Shown in pieces: positions 12,961-24,909 of a stretch of DNA of 64,000 nt. The DNA is from Trema orientale (lineage: Eukaryota > Streptophyta > Magnoliopsida > Rosales > Cannabaceae): positions 125,145-189,144 of the forward strand of contig JXTC01000457.1 in assembly GCA_002914845.1 (NCBI GenBank). The letters are read 5' to 3'. A program made the position numbers and the translations under genes. How positions within the stretch are numbered: position 1 is the first letter of the stretch; each line of letters opens with the position of its first letter. The notes beneath the pieces were generated by a model. The model had not been told where the DNA came from, searched no databases, and was given only the letters and a program-made list of their open reading frames with translations.

Positions 12961-13439
12961 GACATCTTCCTTAAAGCGGTGGTCTTCTAACAAAAAAAAA
13001 AAAAAAAAAAAAACTTTTAGGCTATGATGTTGGGATTTGTGCCTATAAGCATTATATTTTCTATAATAATATTAAGATATCATTCAATATTTTTTTATAT
13101 AAGATTATTTATATTAAATGTAAAATATCCCAAAGTTCTTATACTGAAAGATGATAATTGAATTATTGACATCAAATGTTATATGTAGTAGATATAATTC
13201 TATATCTAGTCTAAACGACAATAGTTCACAATCGTCATGATAATAAGGGTTGTAGATTCTTTATGTTTTAATCAATAGATGAGTCTAAAATCACATAAGT
13301 GTTTGATTTTGAACAGATAACTTAATATATGATAAATATATAGAATATAACCAAGTGAAATATATTTATATATAAGTAATCTTGAATGTGTGTTCCATGC
13401 TGGAACATGTATTCAAATGTTATATTTTTTAGAATCTAT
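12961..13439. other. Poly-A tract and unassigned AT-rich stretch
   Basis: A run of 22 A residues spans 12992-13013. It is followed by AT-rich sequence starting near 13029 with TGTTGGGATTTGTGCC, which looks like a copia LTR start, but I could not pair it with a second copy. No gene is visible. Confidence 0.3.
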
Positions 13440-13588
13440 TAGTTGTACATATATATTGTAGACGATGTACGCTAGATTTAGTCTTAATTATAGTCAGGGT
13501 ATTTATGTATTTCTTCCTATATATATTGTGTTGACTCTGTACCCTTTAAAATAATCAAGAAGAAATACTTTTCCTTCACTATTGTTCA

Positions 13589-13600
13589 TGGTATCATAGC
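13589..13600 (+). other. Primer-binding site of the + strand copia relic
   Basis: TGGTATCATAGC follows directly after the dinucleotide CA (13587-13588), the expected LTR end. It differs at one position from the usual initiator-Met-tRNA site. Confidence 0.6.
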
Positions 13601-13859
13601 TGATTTAGCTTCTTTGAATTCCAGCAGCCTTATAATTAAGGCTTTTTTTTTTCCCAGCCTTCATTGTCATCTCTATTTTTCTCTGTCCTTCATTAATATT
13701 TCTTGTTTTTTCTGGTCTTTATTATTGTTGTTGTACTCCAATTTTCATTTATTGTTCCTTTCATTTTTTATATATATTTTTCTCTTCATCACGTATGAAA
13801 TTACCGGTACTATCTCTATTGCTGCCTCTTCTAATTACCAATGGACCAGACACTACGAG

Positions 13860-14310
13860 AATCTCTCATTTGCAAATTTCTACATCCAAGTCAGATGACA
13901 AAAACTTCATGGAATGGTTTTAGTCCGTGAAAATCACCCTCAAAAGCAAGGGAAAATTCAAGCATGTCAATAGTTTAATAAAGCAATCAGATGAGAGTAA
14001 TTTTAACTTTGAGCACTGGGAGATTGAAAATTCTACGGTAATATCGTGGCTTCTTCACTCCCTGCAACCATAAATTAGCAGGACTTATATTTTTCTCTCT
14101 ATTGCGAAAGAGATTTAGGATGCTATGAATAAAACTTATTCCGAAATTGTTTATTTCACAAATATTTCAGATAAAGTGTAAGATATCTAACGTCAAACAA
14201 AAGACTTCAAGTATTACAGCTATTACAATACTCAAAGGATTACTAACTGAATTAGATCCTTACTAATATATTAAGGATCTTATGGAGATGGAAATAATCC
14301 CAAAATTGCT
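13860..14310 (+). pseudogene. Copia gag relic
   Basis: The plus strand reads, with stops, through NFMEWF, then VKITLKSKGKFKHVN, HWEIENSTVISWLLHSL and KEI-DAMN-TYSE. This is the N-terminal gag pattern of copia elements (a W near the N-terminus, then SWL..S). A hydrophobic 94-codon frame just upstream (13614-13898) is T-rich leader sequence rather than a gene. Confidence 0.65.
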
Positions 14311-15110
14311 AAAGTATAAGATCTGAGGGCTTGCAACACAAAGCGATAGGAGGTCTAACTCCCCTCGAGACCAAAGGAGTCATCGCTTGGCCCCGAAATG
14401 AGTAAATCTTGTGAACCCGATCTCATGGCCTAGAGGACTGCCCAAAGAAGCCGAACTGCCTCGGTCTCGGGATACTCCTACGGATCTGAGAATATCTTAG
14501 AGTTTGGTCAAGATCTCACGTTTATCCGAATAAGAGCTCGAGGCAATTCCAACTCCGTAAATTACAAACCATCATTACACTGATCTCCTAATAGTCGGTT
14601 GTATTCTCCATTCTAAGGTGTACTACGCTAAATAGGCTTGTAGCCAAAATGCCATAGTACCAGGGGTCTCGTCAAATTAAATGCGCCTCCCTCAGCTAAG
14701 ATCAAGGGCTAGAATGGCTTGACTCCTTCCAAAGATGATCTGACGACCCTAATATGCCCTAAATCGCCTATTTAACATCCTGAACCACTACATTAAAAAT
14801 AAGTTGAAATTAAAGGTCGAAATTATACCATTGTCTCTCCTCATATAACTCTCCTATTAATTATTTTCTACTGAGACTTTCTCTTACTTAAACTCCGCTT
14901 GCTAACTTAAGTTTCGGAGTCCATTTGGCAGGTACCATGTCAGTGCCTAGCACCCCCTCTCCCACGCAATTGCTGCCTTGGGACCTCGACGCTAAGAGAG
15001 AGGCCACCTTACACTCTCAGGCTCGAACCTTGTCCAAAGGGATAGAAGTAATTTGGACTCGGTTTTTTGTAATGACTGGTTACTAATTTCTTCTCTCACG
15101 CTCTTCGATA
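14311..15110. repeat. GC-richer insert, probably an LTR fragment
   Basis: About 800 bp of clearly higher GC content separates gag from the later copia domains. Near 14910-14945 it reads AACTTAAGTTTCGGAGTCC and then GGCAGGTACC, resembling the 3' end of some plant gypsy LTRs. No ORF, no second copy and no clean target duplication are visible. An insertion of LTR origin is my inference. Confidence 0.35.
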
Positions 15111-15119
15111 ATACCAAGA

Positions 15120-16180
15120 CGAAATTGTGCGCCAATAGAAAGGATTATTGAATTCATTTTTGGACTCAACTCTGAATATTGTCAAGCTATTGACCAAGTG
15201 CTTGGAAAGGAAACATCTCTACCAAACCTTGGTGAAGCATTGTTTATGTTCGTGGTGAAGAAAGCAACAAAGAATTGATAAACACTAACCTAGGAGAAAG
15301 TGGAGGAACGACCATTCAAAACTTTGTACTTCCTGGAGTGAAACCTGCTAACAACAGCAGAGCTCATGACAAAAGTCATCTTACATTCGATTATTGGAAC
15401 AAGCTGAGACACAATTGGCATACGCATTGGAAATTACATGGGAAGCCAAAAAACATGAAAAAATTTAGTAACTAAGAACATTTCTAACCTAATTTTGCGG
15501 GCCAAGCAAATCAAGTTACTACCATATTGATAGAATATTGAACAAGATTCAATCGGATTCAATCAGGTAGATATTGAAAAGCTTAAATGTGTATTGAACC
15601 AACTTGATAACCCTGACTCTGATAAACTTACAAATACAAGTTATTGTTCCATGGCTCATTCGAGTATAAATTATTCAACTCCCATAAAGTCTAGTTCAAA
15701 TATCTGGATAGATTTAGGTACTTTTGATCATATGACTATACTATGCCTAATATCTTTCTTAAATATTCTCCACGTCCAAGTAACAAAAAATTAAAGTAGG
15801 TGATGGAACTTTCTCCTCGATTGCTAGCCAAGGACTACAGTAACTCCGAATTTTGTCCTACATGTTCCAAGTTTAAGCTACAACTTATTATCAATACGAA
15901 TGATCACGAAAGATTGAAATTACTTGTCAAATTCATTCCAGCTAGTTGTTATTTTCTGGATCGATTGGGGGAAGATGATTAGGCTTGACAAGTTGAAATA
16001 TAATCTTTACTAACTGGATGCTAATTTAAAGAATGGAGAAGATGGGTCTCAATGTTTGGTTTCACACAAATTTTGTTTTGAACAAATTTACCATTGGCAT
16101 AACCGATTAGGATATCGACCTTTTACCCTTTTGAAAGGATTGTTTCCCTCATTCTTTGGAAAAACGTGATGTTAACAGTT
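15120..16180 (+). pseudogene. Copia gag C-part, protease and GAG-pre-integrase relic
   Basis: Readable blocks in order are: PIERIIEFIFGLNSEYCQAI and VLGKETSLPNLGEAL (gag C-part), a KLHGKPKN string at 15430-15460 of the kind near the zinc knuckle, and SSNIWIDLGTFDHMT at 15690-15740. That last block is the protease site, where the family has D-S-G-A; here it is D-L-G-T. VGDGTFSSIA follows at 15798-15830, and HWHNRLGYRPFTLLKGLFPS (GAG-pre-integrase) at 16090-16150. Stops and frameshifts are frequent and the integrase core is not seen. Confidence 0.7.
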
Positions 16181-16460
16181 TTCTTGAAGATATTATTCAG
16201 TTCCTCGGAAAATTCGTAGCTAATGGCGCTTGCCTTTATCTAACGATTCCTCTATGAATATCAGGGTCTCATACATTTTTCATGAAAGAAATTGCGCAAT
16301 TGACAGATTGGTTAGTTTTGAGATGTAGTGTTCTCAAAATAGTTAGTGGCACTGTGTTCCTGATTTTTTTTCTTCTATTATTTGTACCGATATGTTTGTA
16401 CTCTTTTCCTTGTTAGGATTTTTCCAACAAGTTTTTGCTTAATTAAGTTTTATGAGGTAC

Positions 16461-18293
16461 AACTTGATAGTTGTTTTTCTCATTTTTCGGTTATTTGTTT
16501 TGTTTTTTCTCTTTGATATTTTCTTCTTCTTTGGTAATAAATTTTATAGTTCTAAGTTATTGAACACCAGTGGAAAGTTCTTTTTGGTGCCACCTTAGTT
16601 AAGATTCTTTCAGTTTCATGTAGAAACTTCTTCTTCTCGCCATATATAATTTATTAAACAAAAGGCTATGCCATTGAACCGAAATTTAATGCCTACGTGC
16701 CAATTGTTTGGTTATAACCTATACCAAATATTAAAGAAAAATTATATTGAGGTTATTTAAGCCCTTATTATAAAAACATAAGTCATTAACCAGCCGACCA
16801 TGAAAAAGACAAGTTGAAATGTAAGACAATTTCCACACACAATGAATATCCTATTCCAAAATGAACAATAGAAAATTAATACTTCTACTTTTTTGGGGTT
16901 TTCACTTTCAATCAGTCTCGTGAGACACATCCTCTTTTAAACTCTAAAGCATCTTTTGGTAAGTTTCACATCACAATCTTCCTACCTAAAAGAACAAGGT
17001 AATAAACTAGGTATATAATTGAATTAACAAATTCCTTCACCTAAACTGATTCACAAATCCTACTATATTTATTTAAAATTGGAAATCCCAAATCCTTAAT
17101 ATATTCAATCAATTATAAATTAATATTTCATTGACAGCAACCAACATTCCCAACAATTCTTTTAGTCTTTTGTCTAATAATGATTGAAAGTTGAGACTTG
17201 CACATACTTGCACATGAAGCAATAAGTAAACTAGAATTTTTTTTCAAAACTTATATGCAAGTCGCTATATATATGCTTGTTTATTTAATTTTCCATGCCA
17301 AAAGTTGTCCATGTCAATTCGCTTGGATCCTAAAATCTACTAAAAATATTCCCATGCATTTTTCAATTCGAATAACTTCAAAAACCAAAAATAAACAATT
17401 AACTTAAAAGAATTAAAAGAAGAATATAGAAATATTCGCTCAGAAGAATAAAAATATTAATTGCACACTAATAATCCCAAACTGCAATGAAATTTCACCT
17501 TCGTTCTTTGAAAGTTTATAACACGATATTCAGGTCGTTAAATATGATAATAAATTTTGTCCAGTCCATAATCGCAAAAACAGTAGCAAATAAAATTCCA
17601 CGTACTGCATAAACTACTAATGAAAGGTGTAAGTTTCAAAAACCAAAATGAAATTGTTATGAATTAGAGGCAATATTATAGTGACCAGTAATACTAGTGA
17701 CACTTCTAGACGCTAATTTCCCAATAGAAATCGTTTTACAAAAAGAGAAAAAGAGAATCTGAATAGAAAAAAAAAAATCAGCAGTCTGAGAACCAAGCTA
17801 CTCCATTATCTAGTTGAGTTTAAAGACATAAATTAAAACGGTTTAGTGACTAATTTTTTTTTATGAGTAATATTAGGAACACTAACATTTTATACTAAAA
17901 ATATATACTACATGAAGTGTCATTCATTTCAATTATTTTTCTTTTTAAAATATGACTATACTATTTAAAGTTATGTAGCTAAAAATGATATCACATTATT
18001 AGTCTAAACTTTTTGTATAAGATTTTAGGATGATCGTAAACGCTAAAATTAAAATTTTCAAATAAATTTTATTCATTATTGGAAAAAAAAAAAAAAAAGC
18101 GATGAGGATTGAGAGGTTCACTCAAAAAGTAAAATAAAAGAAAATTGTGACGTGGCTGATGTTTATCATTTTTAAGGGGAAAGAGAGAAAGAGAGAGGCT
18201 TTGTTTTGCAGTTTGCAAGGATTCCCGGTGCCCTACGATGGAGTGGGCATGAAAGTGAAGCCCACGGAGGGATAGTTTGCTTCTGCGAAGGAG
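16461..18293. other. AT-rich intergenic DNA, no gene seen
   Basis: Only short random frames, A/T runs (for example an A-run at 18081-18098) and no recognisable domain, RNA gene or repeat pair. The last 150 bp become purine-rich (GAAAGAGAGAAAGAGAGAGG at 18179-18198) ahead of the candidate exon. Confidence 0.4.
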
Positions 18294-18364
18294 ATGTGGG
18301 TCCCACTCGCAGCGTACTACCCCACACCAATCTTCAATCGCCGGCACTACGATATGGACATCAT
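18294..18364 (+). CDS. Candidate first exon of an unknown or truncated gene
   Basis: A short GC-rich island (18200-18360) stands out from the AT-rich surroundings. An ATG at 18294 opens a 24-residue frame (MWVPLAAYYPTPIFN followed by RRHYDMDI). It runs into ATCAT-GTAAGAC, a good splice-donor match at 18365. A GA/CT-rich leader lies upstream as in plant 5' UTRs. I do not recognise the peptide and cannot find the next exon, so this may be the first exon of a decayed or truncated gene, or chance. The interrupted palindrome GTGGGTCCCAC (18296-18306) overlaps the start; it also matches the TCP-factor half-site GGnCCCAC on both strands. Confidence 0.25.
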
Positions 18365-18813
18365 GTAAGACAACTCTTCTTTCTTCTCTCTCCTCTCTAC
18401 CTTGTCTCTTTTAGGAATCTCCCCAATATTCCTTTTCCATCATCTTTTCTTTTATTATTATTATTTTCTATTTAATATTGTTTTCCTTACTTTAGAAAAA
18501 AAACTTTGAATTCACTTGTTATCCTTTAAACCTTGATTTTAGTCTTATGCTTTAAAATCAAATTAAATCAGTGGGAATAGTCCCTGAATTATTACAAGTG
18601 GTTGATAAGTCCTTTATAGAATCTCCCGTTGAATCGAAGGACTAAACAAAAATTATTATCTGAAGTTTATAGATCAACTGTGAATTGGTTGCTCTTCGAA
18701 ATGACTATTTTATCCTTGATTGTAATTCAAGGTAATTATCAAAGTTTAATCATCTCTGTAGTAAAAATATTACGGGCATCTTATTATATGAGGATAGTAT
18801 CACTTTTATATTT

Positions 18814-19125
18814 GTATTTTGATATTTTGTTCAATTTATACCTTGTGTTTTAGTTTTTATCAATATTAACCTTTAGATTTAAAATCCGTTGCAAATTTAT
18901 ACTCTGATACTAATTTAAAGCAGTTAATTTATCACGATAATTTAATAAACTTGTTCTCGGATCAGTTTTTATACAATTTATTTTTGATTTTTTAAACAGT
19001 ATCTTAGTAAATTAACTGCACTAAATTGGTATCAGGGTATAAATTTATAACAAATTTCAAATATAAGTGTCAATATTGATAATAATTAAAACACAAGATA
19101 TAATTTGAAGAAAGTGTCAAAATGC
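18814..19125. mobile_element. Foldback MITE
   Basis: The first and last ~115 bp are imperfect inverted copies. For example ATACCTTGTGTTTTAGTTTT at 18839-18858 pairs with the segment at 19078-19100, and AAAGCAGTTAATTTA (18917-18931) pairs with TAAATTAACTGCACT (19011-19025). The ~80-bp loop has no coding content. Length and structure fit a miniature inverted-repeat element. I could not assign a superfamily or a clear target duplication. Confidence 0.7.
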
Positions 19126-22100
19126 ACGATAGAAAAATGAAAATACCCCTATTATATATGCTAGCAGTTTGACAATACATGATTATATATAAATCAGTTT
19201 CCACTACTGATTTTATAGGTGAATCGATATCACTTTTTTATTATTGCTTGGTGGTACTACATGTGCCTAATAACGTTTGCTCTCTTAGTAAATTTAGGTA
19301 TTGTTGCTATCACTACAAGGAAGCGACACTAATTCTAGACCCCAGACTACCTTTTCTATTTATTTAAAGTCTAGAATTTAAATCAAGGTTATTAATCCCA
19401 GAAAGAAAAATAAAAATTAACGATATATAGGAGGGAGTTCTCAGAAAAAATGAAAGATGGTAGGGAGTTTCCTTGGTTGAATTTTGTACAATCTCGGTTG
19501 CTTTATGAATCGTAGCCTCTGTTTGGCACAGATTTCGGCGAAGGCCGCATGCAGTTGTCTCCAAAAGCCGAAAGGCTTTCCAGAAAGGAAACTTTGGTTG
19601 TTAATTAGGCAGCTTAGAAATTCTATATATTAATTTTGCACCGAAAACTTAGGTTAATAATGTGATATTATTTTTAACTACATAATTTTAAATATTGTAC
19701 TTTTATTTTCAAAGAAATAAGTAGTTGAAATAAATGTCACTTCATGTAGTGTAATATTTTGTATAAGATATCCGTATCCTTAACATAACTCTTTTAACTT
19801 TTAGCATTAGAAATATATGTTTTGAAATCCTATTGTTAATATTATTTGGTTGCCTTATGATCTATCTTATATATCACCTAAAGGACAGTATCTGAATTTA
19901 TTACATCAATTGGGCTTGAATTTAAAATTTATACTTCTTTTCAAATGCAACCTAATCATCGGTGTAATATTATTGACAACATCGAGTGCCGGCTGGACAA
20001 GGGGAACATATTAATTTGGTCTCGTCCTACTTCCGAGGGTGTGACACAGAAACACTATGATTGTTTCCAGAAAAAAGGGTCACAGCAAAGTACTTCGGCG
20101 AAAGCTTTACGGAAAATTTTCATTCCACCTTCCCGATCTATTTTAGAAGTGAGGGATTTTAGAAACCCTATGATTTTTTCTAGAAGTGGGAGATTTTTCA
20201 TTGTATTTATTACTAACTGAGTATGCGCCTTTTTTCTGAAAAAAGGGGAAAAAAAAAAAAACACAAAAACAAAACAAAAAATAAAAAACTGGGATGCGCT
20301 CTCATTATTAGAGGTAGATAATGGTATTAATCGTGTCTTACTATGTTTGGCCTAATACGTTAGTCAAGACACAATATTCATCTGTCGCGTCTTGTTAGTT
20401 TGGACATGATTAGTAAGTGTATCACATTAGTTGCTATCATTATGTTCATGCTAATTTCGTGTCTATTTATTTTCGAGTCTTATTTTGTACATTTCAAAAA
20501 TTATTTTGTTCTCGTGCTTTAATCATCACACCCGTTTTTTAAGCTCGTATCTGCCTAATTTTTGCTTATAAGTGCTAATTTTTCAGCTTCTTTTCTTCTC
20601 ATGAAAAATTGACTAATTATTTTGTTTTATCTACTATATTATTTTTCTTTTTAAATATAAAACATTCTAATTGAATAAAAAATGTGGTCTACATTTTTTT
20701 CAAATAATTTTAAAGAATTAATATCATAATGTATGAATTATTCTATAAACATGCATATTAAATATATGAAATTCCGGACTTTTTGTTTTTCTACTTTTAT
20801 TGAAAAGTAATCATGAATAATTAAAAGACAATTTTTCTTTTTATCTTTTACGTTAAAATTTTTGTATAAATTTAATCGGAGTATTTCCTAGCACATTATT
20901 CATTGCATTTAGTGCCTATTCTTTCATGTTTGTTGTGTCTATGAGCCTGTCGAAATTATTCACTGAGAAGAGTGATTGCATCTGTTTTCTAACAACAGTA
21001 GCTGAAAAGATCTTCTAATTAAGAACAAAAAACCTAAAGAGCTTCCAATGGCTTAGCAGCTCTGCTAGGTAGATGTTATCTCAAATTAGCATACAACATG
21101 TCAGCTTTTAAACTCCTGAACATAATGCCAGCTTGTTGACACGATCAATAACTTTTGCCTATGGTGATTTTAGTTTGAGAATGATATAAATGATCTTTCA
21201 TTGATTTTTTTTTTTTTTTCGCTGTGAATTTTACTGATTGGATTTGATTGACAAATTTAATTACAAGTACTACCCTATCATAGAATTTTCCATTCGAATT
21301 AGGAAGGAACGGATGTCACATTCCGTATATTTTGAGTATAACTTGGTAACATAACCTAAAACATGGGGAATTCGTAAACTTCACTTTTTTCTTTCTTCTT
21401 CTTTTTTTTTTTTTTTTTGGCTGAAGATTTGTAAATTTATTTGTACTATATTTCAACTATATCATATACGTGGTGGATTATGCACGAGGAAAATAAAACA
21501 GCAAGAAAGTATAGGAAGATAGATGGTGGGAGGAAAAAGAAAAACATCATTAAGAAAACCAAAAACGATGGAAAACATGATTGGAAAAAAAAAATCTACA
21601 TGCAAGAAAAGTATAGAAAGAGAGATGGGAATACTCAAACATGTGATTTGCCTGGTTTGGTGCATGTGAGTGATTGTGATACATGAGGACACGTGGTGTC
21701 AGGCCAGTATTAACCCCACATTATTTGTGGTTATCTTTTGGATGGAATATCTATCAAATATACACATCGCTGAGTAGACCCAAGAACTGAAAGTAATAGT
21801 GTACTGAGAGCTTAATTATATTTGACAATTGGACCCTCAGCATAATTACAAAAAATCCTTTTTTTCCCTTATAGTGGGCCTCCAATGGTAAACTTCCTAG
21901 TATCAGATGAGAGAGAAAGAGAGAGAGGATTGAAGGTCACGGGCTTGCACTTAGAACCAAAGGAAAGATTCACCTGGTAAGAGATAGAGAAAGAATTTAT
22001 ATAAGAAAGATATGTGGTAGTACAGCGATATGAAATAACATATATAGTATATAGTTTCAGCCAATATTATATTTATATATATATAAATGTATCTAGGTAT

Positions 22101-24279
22101 ATAAGTACGAAAAGTTTGCATACGGAACTTTCATCTAAGTGACAACCAACTGCCACGTACCTTTTTTCTGCCTTCTTCTTCCTTTCGTGTATTGTCCGCC
22201 TTGAGACAACTTTTCAAGATCCTGTCACTAAAACTACTTATTCGATCGTGTTTTCCTTTGATTTTAATTTGCTTAACTTTTTGCGCTATACATAATCACC
22301 TATAGTTGTGTTCAATATTCTAATATACTTACATGTTGTATTACGCCATAAGCTATATATGCGTGCCAAATTCAACGTCAGTTAGGAAATAGTGTGAAAG
22401 CTGGGAAATGTCAAGTTATTTACGAAAATTTTAATATCAAATGATGTACCAAGCGAAATTTATCATTTCTCATCATAGTAAATCTATTTGCAGAATTTTA
22501 TGATTTTACCAATTAGAAAACGGTTATTCACTTGTCACATTATTTAGTAACAAAAACTCAGTACATAACTAACTACTAATTTCTAGTATATATATACAAG
22601 TCATTGTCGTTTAAACAATAGACTGTATAAAGCACATTTTCTTTCCGGGTGGAAGACTGTATGAAGCACTTGTGATCAAAAGTTGCATTTTTCCACATCG
22701 AATTTTAGATTGACCCGCTTAACGTAATGTATGTAACGGCAAAAAAAAAAAAAAGTCTTGTACTTTTGTTAAGAAGATTAATTGTTGATAGTAGAATACA
22801 GTGGTCCAAACTTTGGCTGTACTGTTGGCCAAATGCAGCCTTTCATACAGATGGTCATTTCTCCTATATAACAGTGGGGTTAAAGATGAGATGCTTGGCG
22901 TGTAATATCCATGTCTATATATTTATGTATACATATCCTAATTCCCCAGTTGACCTACAACGTTAGGGAAAAATCCAGCTGATGAATATATATTTATTAC
23001 TAGGGAAATGCTCTAGTAGAATTTAATATACTTATTTGTACATATATATATATATATAGTGACCAACGAGCAGTTTTTTACCAGATTAATTTGTCCAATT
23101 AAAGAATTAAGTTTTAAATATTATTCCTGATTGATTATTTTGAAAATCAGATAATTTGATAATATGCATCTAAATAGTATATATACTTTTTTTTTTAAAA
23201 AAAAAAAAAGAGTTGTTGGTATTTGTTGTCATGGCGTTGGACAATATATTAACTGCATAAGACAACCTTTAATATGAAATATACAATTGAGAAGAATTTG
23301 AGCCTAGTGTCTACATTCACACATTTTCTTATTTTAATTATTTAGATTATTTTTAGGCCTGAAATTAAGGGAATTGAATGATACTACCAGAACCATTAAA
23401 GAGGGATTCTTTGTCTTTTTTTTTTAATAGAAAAAAGTCCTTGACAATTTGAAATTACATATATAATATATATATATACATATATATATATTGCTTTGTT
23501 TAGCCATGACTATATAGATCCCCCATTTTGTGGGTTTTTTTTTTTTTTTTTTCAGTTTCAAATGTCGTCTTTTGTGTCCATACTTTCTTTTTATGACCTT
23601 TACTTATTTTATTAATCTATTTTGTTTTAGGTGGCAAAAAATAGTTGTGCAGATCAGTGCCTACTTAATTAGGATTTGCCTGTAGAATTTGAGTGTTCTT
23701 TTCTCTAATTTTATTCAAAGTACCTATGAATTATTGAGTTTGACCTGCCATAACAGACTTCGAACTCCACAACGTTCAAAACGATATTCCAATAATATAC
23801 AATAATCAAGCGAGAAGTCTATATTCCAACCAAAAACTCTGTGCATGCAACTATGTCATAGATATAATATGGTGATAATCACACCTCCTTTTAATATTGA
23901 GGATCATAAGTTCAAATCTGGTGAATATGAGAAACGGCAACTAAAAATGTTATGTTTGAAGTTTCAATTCTATCAAGGAAAAACAAAAAAGGGAGGGAAA
24001 AATAAATTAAAAACGGATACTTTAACATAATTTAAGAGAATTTAGAAATATCACAAAAATTAAAGAGAAAGGAAAATTGCAAAAGAAATTTTATCATACT
24101 TCTGGGGAAAAAAAAATACTCATTCTTCCCTCAGTCCTTTTCTTTTTATTCTTCTAATCTTTCATGAAAAATACTTCATTAAAAGGATCCAATTAGACTA
24201 ACTCCTTAAAGTTGCGATCATGTCACGTTTAACTCTTAAAAGAAAGCCTTGAAATAAAAGTGACAGAATTGTCACATAC
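19126..24279. other. Long AT-rich intergenic region, no gene supported
   Basis: Contents seen: a palindromic GC-rich patch at 19525-19590 (AAGCCGAAAGGCTTTCC), perhaps MITE debris; a 91-codon frame at 19945-20220 with no recognisable domain; several homopolymer runs (T at 21204-21220, 21400-21418 and 23531-23552); and (AT)n runs at 23041-23058 and 23466-23492. I found no tRNA, no conserved plant miRNA that I know by sequence, and no protein match. Confidence 0.35.
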
Positions 24280-24402
24280 CAACTCAGTGGGAGATGACTA
24301 GGTCTGAGGTCTTCATAATCAACACAGTTCTCTGTATCCCACTCGGCAAAGTTGAAAACTCTAGTGGGATTAGTTAAGCAAATCTTCTCCTGCAGCTTCA
24401 TA
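24280..24402 (-). CDS. Candidate orphan exon, unknown gene
   Basis: The minus strand has a pyrimidine-rich stretch ending TTTCAAG (24403-24409), then 123 bp open in one frame. It encodes KICLTNPTRVFNFAEWDTEN followed by CVDYEDLRPSHLPLSW, then a strong donor TTG-GTATGTGAC at 24279. Composition is less AT-rich than its flanks and the peptide is complex, unlike random frames nearby. It lies 0.5 kb downstream of the CHR19 stop codon on the same strand. I do not recognise the family. It could be an exon of a second gene, a captured gene fragment, or chance. Confidence 0.3.
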
Positions 24403-24909
24403 CTTGAAATTAAATAATATAAAAAACATTTCTATGAGAATCAGACCATCCAATCCGAATAAAAACGATAGAAGGGTTGGACATAAGTACATGAGAAACT
24501 ACCCAAAAAAAAAACCAGTCCACGCGAAAAGAATAAGCAGGTCCCAGAAATTATTTAAAACACGTCTCGATCTAAACAGAATTTAATCACTTATTTTGGT
24601 GCCTATTAAAATAACCGAGTTACCAAGTATCGAAAGCAATTAAGCAAGATCATGGGTATCAAATGAATTTTGTTTCGTCGAAACCGTTAAATAATATCTG
24701 TGAAACCATTAATTATAAGCATTTTTCATTAATAAGTTTAACTACGAACAAGAATTTTGGGCCGATTTAGACCCGTATAGCATTATGCACTATCGAGATC
24801 AAGTACTAACATTTTGCTAAAAACTAATCTACGAAAACAACAATGGACTTACAAATGACGAATCTAAAAGCAAAAATAGAGTAAATAATACAAAAACTGG
24901 TGACAGCCA

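Larger units (their letters stand above)
13440..16460 (+). mobile_element. Ty1/copia relic (+) with an inserted segment
   Basis: In order on the plus strand there are: an LTR end with primer-binding site (13587-13600), gag (13860-14310), a GC-richer insert (about 14311-15110), gag remainder, protease and GAG-pre-integrase (15120-16180). Then comes a T-rich tail with ACAAGTTTTTGC and AAGTTTTATGAGG strings near 16430-16460, a pattern often seen at copia 3' ends. All frames are broken. RT and RNase H are absent, so most of pol is deleted. LTR outer limits are uncertain. Confidence 0.65.

Noticed and set aside
13614-13898. 94-codon hydrophobic ORF that could be a membrane protein
   Set aside because: Its hydrophobicity comes from T-rich leader DNA between the copia primer-binding site and gag; the end of the frame runs into gag in another frame.
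19945-20220. 91-codon ORF in the intergenic region
   Set aside because: No recognisable domain, no splice or codon signal, and a similar-sized frame on the other strand; not supported as a gene.
21900-22980. Conserved microRNA precursor in the intergenic region
   Set aside because: None of the common conserved plant miRNA sequences I can recall is present, and no convincing long hairpin is evident by eye.
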